Origin: Bradyrhizobium cajani
Lineage (GTDB): Bacteria > Pseudomonadota > Alphaproteobacteria > Rhizobiales > Xanthobacteraceae
Direction of reading: 5' to 3'
NCBI RefSeq assembly: GCF_009759665.1
Contig: NZ_WQNE01000002.1
Coordinates: forward strand, 1 to 64,000
DNA length: 64,000 nt
The notes below the pieces were generated by a model that did no database searches, was not told where the DNA came from, and worked only from the letters and a program-made list of their open reading frames with translations. Positions 7,447-13,879 of the stretch are shown piece after piece; the first letter of the stretch is position 1, and each line of letters opens with the position of its first letter. The position numbers were made by a program, and so were the translations under genes.

Positions 7447-7460
7447 TTGATGTTGATCAA
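7447..7460. promoter_or_regulatory. FixK/FNR-type binding site
   Basis: TTGATGTTGATCAA is a perfect match to the FixK2/FNR palindrome (TTGAT-N4-ATCAA). It lies between two divergent starts, centred 70 bases from the membrane-protein ATG (7383) and 88 bases from the collagen-like GTG (7542). Both distances are compatible with an activating site about 41 bases before a transcription start. Confidence 0.7.
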
Positions 7461-7541
7461 GCCCGGCGCAATGGGCCGGCGGAATTGCTGCTGTCGTCAA
7501 ACGCCGCTAAGTAGCTTGCTTCCGCTAGAGGGAGCAGTGGC

Positions 7542-8039
7542 GTGGCAGACGATCAGGGACGACGGCAGGGACCCCAGGGAGCGCGCGGGCGGCAAGGCGA
7601 GCCGGGACGGCCGGGACCGCAGGGTCATCCGGGTCGGCGCGGGCCGGACGGCGCACGCGGCAAGCCGGGGCCGCAGGGCAAGCCGGGCCCGCTCGGAAAG
7701 GCGGGACCGGCAGGCAAGCCCGGGCCGCAAGGCAAGCAGGGCGAGATCGGTCCGCGCGGAGCGGCCGGCGCGCAGGGGCCTGTCGGACCACAAGGCCCGC
7801 GCGGCGAGCCCGGGCCGGCCGGTCAGCTGCCCCCGATCGAACAGGTGCTGCCGTGGCTCGAGCAGCTCTTCGACGCCTGGGACGAGCGCCGCCGCCAGCG
7901 CGAGCGTGAAGCCGCCGAGCGCGAGGCGCTGGAGGCCGCTGTGCAGGAGACTGACGAGCCTCTCGACGACGACGAGAGCGGCGGCAGCGACGGCGACGAT
8001 CGCAAGAAAAAGAAGAAAAAGAAGAAGCACGACCACTAG
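7542..8039 (+). CDS. Collagen-like triple-helix repeat protein
   Basis: A 165-residue protein with 29 uninterrupted Gly-X-Y triplets (about residues 10-96) rich in Pro, Gln, Arg and Lys (such as GPQGKPGPL). A helical segment follows ([20 protein letters not shown]) with an Arg/Glu-rich coil. The acidic stretch [12 protein letters not shown] and eight consecutive lysines then end in HDH. No signal peptide is visible, so the protein looks cytosolic or exported by another route. The start is GTG at 7542 with AGAGGGAG nine bases upstream; no ATG is available. The stop is directly followed by a GAGCATGATC repeat. Collagen-like bacterial proteins usually trimerise; the WLEQLFDAW helix could be the trimerisation unit. 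Confidence 0.9.
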   Translation: MADDQGRRQGPQGARGRQGEPGRPGPQGHPGRRGPDGARGKPGPQGKPGPLGKAGPAGKPGPQGKQGEIGPRGAAGAQGPVGPQGPRGEPGPAGQLPPIEQVLPWLEQLFDAWDERRRQREREAAEREALEAAVQETDEPLDDDESGGSDGDDRKKKKKKKKHDH

Positions 8040-8140
8040 AGCATGATCCGGAAAAGTGTGAAGCGGTTTTCCGAAAAGATCATGCTCAAACAATAACCTA
8101 AAGCGCGATGACGATTCGTCCCAATCTCATCGCGCTTTAG
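8040..8140. repeat. GAGCATGATC composite repeat, copy A (inverted partner at 8500)
   Basis: AGCATGATCCGGAAAAG...GATCATGCT forms one hairpin and AAAGCGCGATGACGATT...CATCGCGCTTTAG a second. The 101-bp unit is a near-identical inverted copy of 8500-8601, differing at only a few positions. It begins immediately after the TAG stop codon (8037-8039) of the collagen-like gene. Confidence 0.92.
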
Positions 8141-8181
8141 CAGTCGCGGCGCGCCGCACCGCGTCAAGACACGCACAACGA

Positions 8182-8403
8182 TCAGGATGCCCTCGAAGAA
8201 TCATCCTTGCGCGGCAGCATGCCCATGCGCTCGAACTGCCAGCGCATGGCGCGATACCAGAGATAACCGACCACGGTGCCGAGCAGCGACAGGATGACGA
8301 GGTTGGCGCTGCTGTAAGGCGCGCTCCACCACATCATCCACGCGGTCCACAGCAGCGTGAAGGCGATGGCACCTGCTTTCAGGTGAAGAAGGGGGCGGCT
8401 CAT
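8182..8403 (-). CDS. Small two-helix membrane protein bracketed by inverted repeats
   Basis: The 73-residue product has two hydrophobic segments (AGAIAFTLLWTAWMMWWSA and NLVILSLLGTVVGYLWY) and a basic/polar tail ending MGMLPRKDDSSRAS. The ATG at 8403 has GGAG nine bases upstream; a longer frame to 8439 lacks a ribosome site. The gene and its promoter lie between two inverted copies of a 101-bp repeat (8040 and 8500). A CRP/FNR-like dyad at 8464 precedes it. No family was recognised. Confidence 0.75.
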   Translation of the reverse strand: MSRPLLHLKAGAIAFTLLWTAWMMWWSAPYSSANLVILSLLGTVVGYLWYRAMRWQFERMGMLPRKDDSSRAS

Positions 8404-8463
8404 GATCGTGCTCCGGGCTGTCATAACCCCGGCAGACATCGTCGCAGGCTGACGCGCCCGATA

Positions 8464-8481
8464 CCGTGAGCCAGATCACGG
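8464..8481. promoter_or_regulatory. CRP/FNR-superfamily-like dyad
   Basis: CCGTGAGCCAGATCACGG has perfect 6-base arms around N6. It keeps the GTGA-N6-TCAC core of CRP-type sites. It lies about 61-78 bases upstream of the ATG at 8403. Confidence 0.4.
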
Positions 8482-8499
8482 AACGGTCCGCTGGAGCTG

Positions 8500-8601
8500 C
8501 TAAAGCGCGATGAGATTGGGATGAATCGTCATCGCGCTTTAGGTTGTTGCTTGAGCATGATCTTTTCGGAAAACCGCTGCGCACTTTTCCGGATCATGCT
8601 T
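8500..8601. repeat. GAGCATGATC composite repeat, copy B (inverted partner of 8040)
   Basis: This is an inverted, near-identical copy of 8040-8140. Its outer end GGATCATGCTTTAG overlaps the TAA stop codon (complement of 8601-8603) of the DUF2277 gene. Confidence 0.92.
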
Positions 8602-8867
8602 TAGCCAAAGCGCAATCGCGAGCGCTCCTTCGCCTTTTCGGCCTCGACCTCGCGATCCCGCGCCGGCGCGTGGGTGTGCAGCGAGGCCAGCAACCGCCGC
8701 GCGGCGTCCGACACCTCCGCCACTGCGCGCTCGAACACCTCCTCATTGGCCTGCGACGGCTTGTTGAAGCCGGACAGCTTGCGCACGAACTGGAGCGCGC
8801 TGGCGTGGATCTCGTCCTCCGTCGCCGGCGGCTCGAAGTTGAACAGCGTCTTGATGTTACGGCACAT
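8601..8867 (-). CDS. DUF2277 family protein
   Basis: The 88-residue protein MCRNIKTLFNFEPPATEDEI matches the DUF2277 family. The strictly conserved CRNI-LFNFEPPAT start is followed by a helical ASALQFVRKLSGFNKPS region. Members are short cytosolic proteins of unknown role found across many bacteria. The ATG at 8867 is preceded by GGAGAG. The stop codon lies in a GAGCATGATC repeat, so the last residue or two (RLRFG) may have been influenced by the insertion. Confidence 0.9.
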   Translation of the reverse strand: MCRNIKTLFNFEPPATEDEIHASALQFVRKLSGFNKPSQANEEVFERAVAEVSDAARRLLASLHTHAPARDREVEAEKAKERSRLRFG

Positions 8868-8993
8868 GCACTCTCTCCGGATGTTTCCCTCAAGGACGAT
8901 CGGCGACGTCCAAATCCTACATCCTCCCGCGCAGTTCTGCTAAGGTCCGCGGCAACGCGGCCACCCGAATACGAGCCGCTTGGGGAGAGGAAC

Positions 8994-10055
8994 ATGAGAG
9001 CTTTCTGCACGGCGCTGTCGGCCGTCCTGCTGTCCATTTCAACCGCGGCCGTCGCCGCCGACTATCCATCACCCAAGCAAGGCGACTGGATCGCCAAAGA
9101 CTTCAAGTTCCACACCGGCGAGGTGATGCCGGAACTGCGGCTGCACTACACGACAATCGGCGATCCGATCGGCCAGCCCGTGCTGGTGCTGCACGGCACC
9201 GGCGGCTCCGGCGCGAGCATGCTGTCGCCTTCCTTTGCCGGCGAGCTGTTCGGCGCGGGGCAGCCGCTCGATGCCGCCAAATACTACATCATCATTCCAG
9301 ACAGCATCGGCCACGGCAAATCGTCAAAGCCGTCCGACGGGATGAAGACGAGCTTCCCGAAATACGATTACGACGACATGGTCGAGGCGCAGTATCGCCT
9401 GGTGACTGAAGGCCTCGGCGTCAAGCATCTGCGCCTCGTCATCGGCAATTCGATGGGCGGCATGCACACCTGGCTGTGGGGCGAGAAATATCCGAAGGTG
9501 ATGGACGCGCTGATCCCGATGGCCTCGCAGCCCACTGAGATGGCGTCCCGCAACTGGATGCTGCGACGGATCATGCTCGACACCATCCGCAACGATCCCG
9601 ACTACAATGGCGGCAACTACACCAGCCAGCCGCGCATGATGAAATACGCGATCACCGCCTACGGTATCGCCAGCATCGGCGGCACGCTGGCCTATCAATC
9701 GCAGGCGCCGACTGCGGCGAAGGCCGACAAGATCGTCGACGATCGGCTGGCGACGCCGATCACGGCGGATGCCAATGACTTCGTCTATCAGTGGGAATCC
9801 TCGCACGACTACAATGCCGGCGAGAAGCTGGAACAGATCGAGGCCGCGCTGCTGCTGATCAATTCCGCCGACGACGAGCGCAACCCGCCCGAGACCGGCA
9901 TCACGGACGCGGCGATGAAGCGGGTCAAGAACGGCAAGCTGTATCTCATCCCCGCAAGCACGGAGACGCGCGGCCACGGCACCACCGGCAACGCGAAATT
10001 CTACAGCGAGCAGGTCCGGCAATTGCTGCAAACCGCGCCGCAGCGGACGAGGTAA
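8994..10055 (+). CDS. Exported alpha/beta hydrolase (homoserine acetyltransferase-like)
   Basis: A 353-residue protein with a signal peptide (AFCTALSAVLLSISTAAVAA). The hydrolase motifs are VLHGTGGSG (oxyanion region) and the nucleophile elbow GNSMGG with Ser153. A candidate acid lies near NSADDERNP and a candidate His in TRGHGTTG. The closest family pattern is the MetX-like branch, but a periplasmic location argues against methionine synthesis. It is more likely an esterase or acyltransferase of unknown substrate. GGGGAGAGG precedes the ATG at 8994. A strong hairpin follows the stop. Confidence 0.88.
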   Translation: MRAFCTALSAVLLSISTAAVAADYPSPKQGDWIAKDFKFHTGEVMPELRLHYTTIGDPIGQPVLVLHGTGGSGASMLSPSFAGELFGAGQPLDAAKYYIIIPDSIGHGKSSKPSDGMKTSFPKYDYDDMVEAQYRLVTEGLGVKHLRLVIGNSMGGMHTWLWGEKYPKVMDALIPMASQPTEMASRNWMLRRIMLDTIRNDPDYNGGNYTSQPRMMKYAITAYGIASIGGTLAYQSQAPTAAKADKIVDDRLATPITADANDFVYQWESSHDYNAGEKLEQIEAALLLINSADDERNPPETGITDAAMKRVKNGKLYLIPASTETRGHGTTGNAKFYSEQVRQLLQTAPQRTR

Positions 10056-10085
10056 ACCGGCGGACCATTCATATCGCAGCGCATC

Positions 10086-10117
10086 ATATGCGGCGCCCCT
10101 CGCGCCGCATATTATTT
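10086..10117 (+). terminator. Hairpin terminator
   Basis: The perfect 11-bp stem ATATGCGGCGC / GCGCCGCATAT with a CCCTC loop is followed by TATTT, 30 bases after the hydrolase stop. The U-tract is short. Confidence 0.7.
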
Positions 10118-10222
10118 GAGCATGCATTGCGCGGACAGCTCGGGCTTAATCGGGTCGACGAGGCGAATCGAGGCGCGAGACAATCGCGTGCAGATGGCAA
10201 ACGCGCGATGAGGAGGAATCGC

Positions 10223-10576
10223 ATGCACAGGCTCGCACTGTGCGTTTGGCTGGCCGCGACGACGGCGCTGACGAGCGCTGCGTTCGCGTTCGACAACGGG
10301 CAATATGATCACGTCTCGCCCGACATCCGCGCCTGGTTCAAGAGCGTGATCGCGCCGAACGGCGTGCCCTGCTGTGACATCTCCGACGGCCATCGCACCG
10401 ACTACGACGTGCGCGGCGGAACCTATTGGGTGCCGATCGAGGGACAATGGATGGAGGTGCCCGAGCGCGCCATCATCCGCGACCGCGGCAATCCGGTCGG
10501 CCAGGCCGTGGTGTGGTACGTCCACCATCGCGGCGCCATCATCATCAGCTGCTTCGTGCCGGCGGATGCGGTCTAG
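10223..10576 (+). CDS. Small exported protein of unknown function
   Basis: The 117-residue product has a signal peptide (RLALCVWLAATTALTSAAFA) and a mature domain with PNGVPCCDISDGHRTDYDVR and a later WYVHHRGAIIISCFVPADAV. The adjacent cysteines in PCCD plus the C-terminal Cys could bind metal or form disulphides. GAGGAGGAATCGC precedes the ATG at 10223. Proteins of this kind are common in rhizobial genomes, but I know of no assigned function. Confidence 0.78.
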   Translation: MHRLALCVWLAATTALTSAAFAFDNGQYDHVSPDIRAWFKSVIAPNGVPCCDISDGHRTDYDVRGGTYWVPIEGQWMEVPERAIIRDRGNPVGQAVVWYVHHRGAIIISCFVPADAV

Positions 10577-10652
10577 CGCATCGTGACGGATTTCGTTGGC
10601 TGGAGGCACCTGATCGGATAGCTTCAGGCCAATCTGATGCGGAGGCACGCCG

Positions 10653-11255
10653 TTGACCGATCTTTGCGCCGAAGACCTCGCCACCATCTATGCCAAGCCG
10701 AGCCCGCGCGTGATCGCGAAAGCGCGACCGGCGATCGATGCGCATGCGAAGAAGTTCATCGAAATGTCGCCGTTCTGCGTGCTCGCGACGTCGGGCGCTG
10801 ACGGCAGCGTCGACGCCTCGCCGCGCGGCGGCAGCATCGGCTTCGTCCATGTCGCCGGCCCCAACCAGTTGTTGATGCCCGACCGCTCGGGCAACAACCG
10901 GATCGACAGTTTCCGGAACGTCGTCGAAGGCTCGGGCTTCGTGCATCTGTTGTTCTTCGTGCCCGGCATCGACGAGACGCTGCGCGTCGGCGGGCGCGGC
11001 ACGCTGTCGGCCGATCCGGATCTGCTCGCCGCGATGGTGGAATTCGGCAAGCCGCCGCGCGCGGTGCTGAACGTCGCGGTCAGCGAAGTCTATTTCCACT
11101 GCGGCAAGGCGCTGATGCGCTCGAAGCTATGGTCGTCGGAGAAGGTGCAACGCTCGGTGATGCCGAGCATCACCGAAATCATCCACGAGCAGACCAGCCT
11201 CGGTGAGCCGGACAGTCAGGCGGTCGTGGAAGAGCGCTACAAGGAGCAATTGTAG
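10653..11255 (+). CDS. Pyridoxamine 5'-phosphate oxidase-fold flavoprotein (MSMEG_1061-like)
   Basis: The 200-residue protein has the split-barrel FMN-binding layout. FCVLATSGADGSVDASPRGG is followed by LLMPDRSGNNRIDSFRN and later GGRGTLSADPDLL. The RSGNNR-D segment is typical of the PNPOx-like group that includes MSMEG_1061 proteins. These bind FMN or F420 and reduce small molecules; the true substrate is unknown. The start is TTG at 10653 with GGAGG 6-10 bases upstream; no ATG fits. It ends shortly before a palindromic repeat. Confidence 0.83.
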   Translation: MTDLCAEDLATIYAKPSPRVIAKARPAIDAHAKKFIEMSPFCVLATSGADGSVDASPRGGSIGFVHVAGPNQLLMPDRSGNNRIDSFRNVVEGSGFVHLLFFVPGIDETLRVGGRGTLSADPDLLAAMVEFGKPPRAVLNVAVSEVYFHCGKALMRSKLWSSEKVQRSVMPSITEIIHEQTSLGEPDSQAVVEERYKEQL

Positions 11256-11280
11256 GCGGCGTTCGTTCCGCAAACAGACC

Positions 11281-11361
11281 GTCATGCCCGGGCTTGACCC
11301 GGGCATCCACGCCTTCGTCGTGCGGCAACACGTGGATGCCCGGGACAAGCCCGGCCATGAC
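11281..11361. repeat. Palindromic repeat (GTCATGCCCGGGC...GCCCGGCCATGAC)
   Basis: The arms GTCATGCCCGGGCTTGACCC and CGGGACAAGCCCGGCCATGAC enclose GGCATCCACG/CGTGGATGCC. The repeat sits between the convergent PNPOx-like gene and bfr. Confidence 0.85.
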
Positions 11362-11386
11362 GAATGGAGAGAGCGGAGCCTTAAGC

Positions 11387-11875
11387 CTAATGCCCCTCGC
11401 CCTCGAGCCCGCCGACATGCTTCTGGGTGTAGAGCTCGAGGCCGATACGGCCGATCAGGTCGAGCTGGGTTTCGAGGAAGTCGATGTGATGCTCCTCATC
11501 ACTCATCAGCTTCTCGAACAGGTCGCGCGTGACGTAGTCCTTGGCGCTGTGGCAGTAGGTCGCCGCTTCCTGATAGAGCGCGCGCGCGCTCATCTCGGCG
11601 GCGAGATCGCACTCGATGATCTCCTTGACGTTCTGGCCGATGCGCAGGGGATCGAGCACCTGCATGTTCGGAAAGCCGTCGAAGAACAGGATGCGCTCGG
11701 TGAGCTTGTCGGCGTGCTCCATCTCCTCGATCGATTCCTTGCGCCAGACCTTGGCCATGTCCAGGAGGCCCCAATTGTCGAGGAAGCGGTAATGCAGCCA
11801 GTACTGGTTGATCGCAGTCAGCTCGTGACGCAGCGCCTTGTTGAGATAGTCGATGACTTTCGGGTCGCCCTGCAT
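11387..11875 (-). CDS. bfr: Bacterioferritin
   Basis: The 162-residue protein fits the 24-subunit haem-containing iron store. [30 protein letters not shown] provides the first ferroxidase helix. [18 protein letters not shown] carries the ExxH ligands and the Met that binds haem at the subunit interface. The last helices carry [17 protein letters not shown]. The product stores iron and detoxifies Fe(II) in the cytoplasm. The ATG at 11875 has GGAG upstream. The iron control element at 11918 indicates Irr control, and the companion ferredoxin gene bfd lies directly upstream on the same strand. Confidence 0.96.
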   Translation of the reverse strand: MQGDPKVIDYLNKALRHELTAINQYWLHYRFLDNWGLLDMAKVWRKESIEEMEHADKLTERILFFDGFPNMQVLDPLRIGQNVKEIIECDLAAEMSARALYQEAATYCHSAKDYVTRDLFEKLMSDEEHHIDFLETQLDLIGRIGLELYTQKHVGGLEGEGH

Positions 11876-11917
11876 GGTTCACTCCAGCTCTTGCAGACCA
11901 AATCGGCCCTAAACCGA

Positions 11918-11934
11918 TTTAGAATGCTTCTAAA
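11918..11934. promoter_or_regulatory. Iron control element (Irr box) upstream of bfr
   Basis: TTTAGAATGCTTCTAAA is a perfect 7-3-7 palindrome matching the ICE/Irr-box consensus of rhizobia. It lies 43 bases upstream of the bfr start. Irr is known to control bacterioferritin genes in Bradyrhizobium, so repression under iron limitation is expected. Confidence 0.85.
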
Positions 11935-12007
11935 TGAGTTTGCGAACGGGGGCAACCGGCTACGGCGACGCGGCCGGGGAAAAGCTCAGCCGAACGTGCG
12001 GAAGATT

Positions 12008-12280
12008 TCAGCAGGCCGCCAAGGCGAACTGGGCGGGTTGGGCCATCTCGTCATTGGCCGCAACGGTGTGGCTGTGCGGGCAGCCGGCACAGCAGGACTT
12101 GGCGCAGGGGCCAAGCGCTTCGTCGATGATGGTCTTGATCGTCCGGGCACAGCGGCCGCATTCGGCGCTGCAGCCGAGGCATCCATAGACCTGCTTGGCA
12201 TGGCGCACGGCGTCGTCGGACTCGGCGACGGCAGCGCGGATATCGTCATCGCTCAGCACGTTACAGGAACAAACGATCAT
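12008..12280 (-). CDS. bfd: Bacterioferritin-associated ferredoxin
   Basis: The 90-residue protein begins MIVCSCNVLSDDDIRAAV and carries the Bfd [2Fe-2S] cysteines. These are CxC at residues 4 and 6, and the pair in YGCLGCSAECGRC. Bfd docks on bacterioferritin and passes electrons to its haem to release stored iron. The C-terminus adds a second cysteine-rich stretch (GPCAKSCCAGCPHSH) not needed for the cluster in short Bfd proteins. The gene is 132 bases upstream of bfr on the same strand. Degenerate Irr-box-like palindromes lie 80-125 bases upstream. Confidence 0.93.
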   Translation of the reverse strand: MIVCSCNVLSDDDIRAAVAESDDAVRHAKQVYGCLGCSAECGRCARTIKTIIDEALGPCAKSCCAGCPHSHTVAANDEMAQPAQFALAAC

Positions 12281-12358
12281 GGAAGCGGCAGGCCCTTCGG
12301 TGATGCGCCATCATCGATATTTAACGGCCCGTCCGGATGCAAAGGGAAAAACCGGTAT

Positions 12359-12406
12359 TTGAAGCTATTCCAAACTGGCCCGGAAACAGCCTAGAACGGC
12401 TCTAAA
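12359..12406. promoter_or_regulatory. Two degenerate Irr-box-like palindromes upstream of bfd
   Basis: TTTGAAGCTATTCCAAA (12359-12375) and CCTAGAACGGCTCTAAA (12390-12406) each keep the 17-base 7-3-7 frame of the iron control element with mismatches. Read on the bfd strand, the second is TTTAGAG-N3-TTCTAGG. They lie 79-126 bases before the bfd ATG. Confidence 0.45.
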
Positions 12407-12441
12407 ACAAGCCGTTGCGCTGGATCAAGATTGCGGCGAAC

Positions 12442-12750
12442 CTAGTCGCCACCACCGCCTCCTCCGCCACCATCGCCGCCGCCTCCGCAGTCCCCGCCAC
12501 TGCTGCCGCTATCGCTGCTGGAACAGCTGCTGCCGTCAGTTGAGCTTCCCGAACTGTCGCTCGAAAACCAGCTTCCCAGCGAGAAGCCGTCGCTCGTCCC
12601 CGAATAGCTGTCGCCGCCACTACCGCCGTCGCTGCCGGCCGCTGCGCGGGAGCGGCGCCGGCCGCGGTTCTGGAGATGGGTGAACCAGCCATAGCCGATC
12701 GCGAAAATGACCCCGGCAGCGATCAAGGTGTTCATCATCGCGTTGCCCAT
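12442..12750 (-). CDS. Small membrane-anchored Ser/Gly/Asp-rich protein
   Basis: The 102-residue product has one hydrophobic segment (NTLIAAGVIFAIGYGWFTH) followed by a basic stop-transfer (LQNRGRRRSRAA). The remainder is low complexity (serine, glycine, aspartate) with two isolated cysteines and ends in a run of glycines. The tail is likely disordered. GGGAAGG precedes the ATG at 12750; a longer frame to 12816 lacks support. No family is recognised. It is divergent from the glycine-zipper gene at 12890. Confidence 0.65.
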   Translation of the reverse strand: MGNAMMNTLIAAGVIFAIGYGWFTHLQNRGRRRSRAAAGSDGGSGGDSYSGTSDGFSLGSWFSSDSSGSSTDGSSCSSSDSGSSGGDCGGGGDGGGGGGGGD

Positions 12751-12889
12751 CGTTCGCCTTCCCAGTGAAGCCACGGTCCATATTAATTGGTCGCCCCCGG
12801 CAAAGGTGCCGTTCATTGATCATTCAAACGAAGTATGGAACCTTACGCCCCAAAGAGTTCCCGCGTGTTTGTGTGAAAGGTTGAAGCCA

Positions 12890-13219
12890 ATGAAGAAGTC
12901 GCTCCTGGCGGTCGCTGCCGTCGCCACCCTGGCCCTGACGGCCGGCACACCGGCCCATGCGCAGCGCGGAGTCGCGGCCGGCGTTGCGGCCGGGATCATC
13001 GGCGGCGCCATTGTCGGCGGCGCGCTGGCCTCTCCGTATTATTACGGACCGGGACCCGGCTATGGGTATTACGAACGGGGCTACTATCCGCCCCGCTACT
13101 ACGCGCCGGGACCGGGCTACGTCGCCGACGACTATTATGGCGATGGCTGTGTCTGGCAGAAGCAGCGCTTCTGGGACGGCTATGCCTGGCGCGTCCGCCG
13201 CGTCAGAGTCTGCGGCTAA
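12890..13219 (+). CDS. Exported glycine-zipper protein, paralogue 1
   Basis: The 109-residue protein has a signal peptide (LLAVAAVATLALTAGTPAHA). A glycine-zipper stretch follows (GVAAGVAAGIIGGAIVGGAL), then a Tyr/Pro/Gly-rich region and the C-terminal VWQKQRFWDGYAWRVRRVRVCG. The paralogue at 13432 shares the zipper and the W-Q-QR-WDGY-W-VR-VRVC tail. Two cysteines, in GCVWQ and VCG, could bond. The zipper suggests insertion in or association with a membrane. Function is unknown. Confidence 0.82.
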   Translation: MKKSLLAVAAVATLALTAGTPAHAQRGVAAGVAAGIIGGAIVGGALASPYYYGPGPGYGYYERGYYPPRYYAPGPGYVADDYYGDGCVWQKQRFWDGYAWRVRRVRVCG

Positions 13220-13431
13220 AGTCGCCCTGAACCGGTTCTCTGCGGATGCGCCGTTCATCTCAGGGCCTGAAAAAGACCGCTTTTTCTCGTCACAGCTCCG
13301 TGTGCGTTTACCGTGGATTGACCATTTGCGCGCTTCCTAGCCCAACGGCCAATTTCATCAGAGTGTGCGTGAACCTTTGAAACCCGGATGCTCCTAACAA
13401 GGGACGTCCATCTCCCAGGAGAGCCAAGAGC

Positions 13432-13716
13432 ATGAAGAAGACTTTAGTTGCCGCCCTCACGGTTGCGACGGTCGCCGGTTCGCTGGTGACCGCCACTCCG
13501 CCCGCGAAAGCTGGCGACAACATTGGCGCCGGTATCGCAGCGGGCCTGATCGGCGGCGCCATCGTCGGCGGCGCCATCGCGTCGAGCCGTCCGGCCTATG
13601 GCGGTCCCGTTTACGTCGCCGAGCCGGGCCCGCCGCCCCCGCCCTGCTACTGGCAGCGCCAGCGCTATTGGGACGGTTACGGCTGGGTCGTCCGCCCGGT
13701 TCGCGTCTGCTACTGA
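13432..13716 (+). CDS. Exported glycine-zipper protein, paralogue 2
   Basis: A 94-residue product with a signal peptide (TLVAALTVATVAGSLVTATPPAKA). Next comes the zipper GAGIAAGLIGGAIVGGAIAS, a proline-rich linker (EPGPPPPP) and the tail CYWQRQRYWDGYGWVVRP ending VRVCY. It is a shortened paralogue of the gene at 12890 that lacks most of the Tyr-rich region. AGGAGAG precedes the ATG and a strong terminator follows. Confidence 0.84.
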   Translation: MKKTLVAALTVATVAGSLVTATPPAKAGDNIGAGIAAGLIGGAIVGGAIASSRPAYGGPVYVAEPGPPPPPCYWQRQRYWDGYGWVVRPVRVCY

Positions 13717-13750
13717 TCTGATCGCAGGGCGCGTCCGCGCCGCGATCGAA

Positions 13751-13786
13751 GCCCGGCCGAGACCATCGGCCGGGCTTTTTTCTTTT
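13751..13786 (+). terminator. Rho-independent terminator
   Basis: GCCCGGCCGA / TCGGCCGGGC with a GACCA loop is followed by TTTTTTCTTTT, 34 bases after the stop of the second glycine-zipper gene. Confidence 0.92.
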
Positions 13787-13831
13787 GATCTCGTGCAAGA
13801 GCGCGATGCGGATGCCTTGGACTACCTTTTG

Positions 13832-13879
13832 AGCATGATCTTGTCGGAAAACCGCTTCGCACTTTTCCGGATCATGCTC
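13832..13879. repeat. GAGCATGATC repeat, copy C (hairpin part only)
   Basis: GAGCATGATCTTGTCGGAAA and GCACTTTTCCGGATCATGCTC form the same hairpin as at 8040 and 8500, without the AAAGCGCGATG half. Its right end overlaps the TGA stop codon (complement of 13878-13880) of the transglycosylase gene. Confidence 0.9.

Noticed and set aside
12816..12827. TTGATCATTCAA near the start of the glycine-zipper gene, considered as a FixK site
   Set aside because: The spacing is N4 between TTGA and TCAA; the FixK consensus needs N6.
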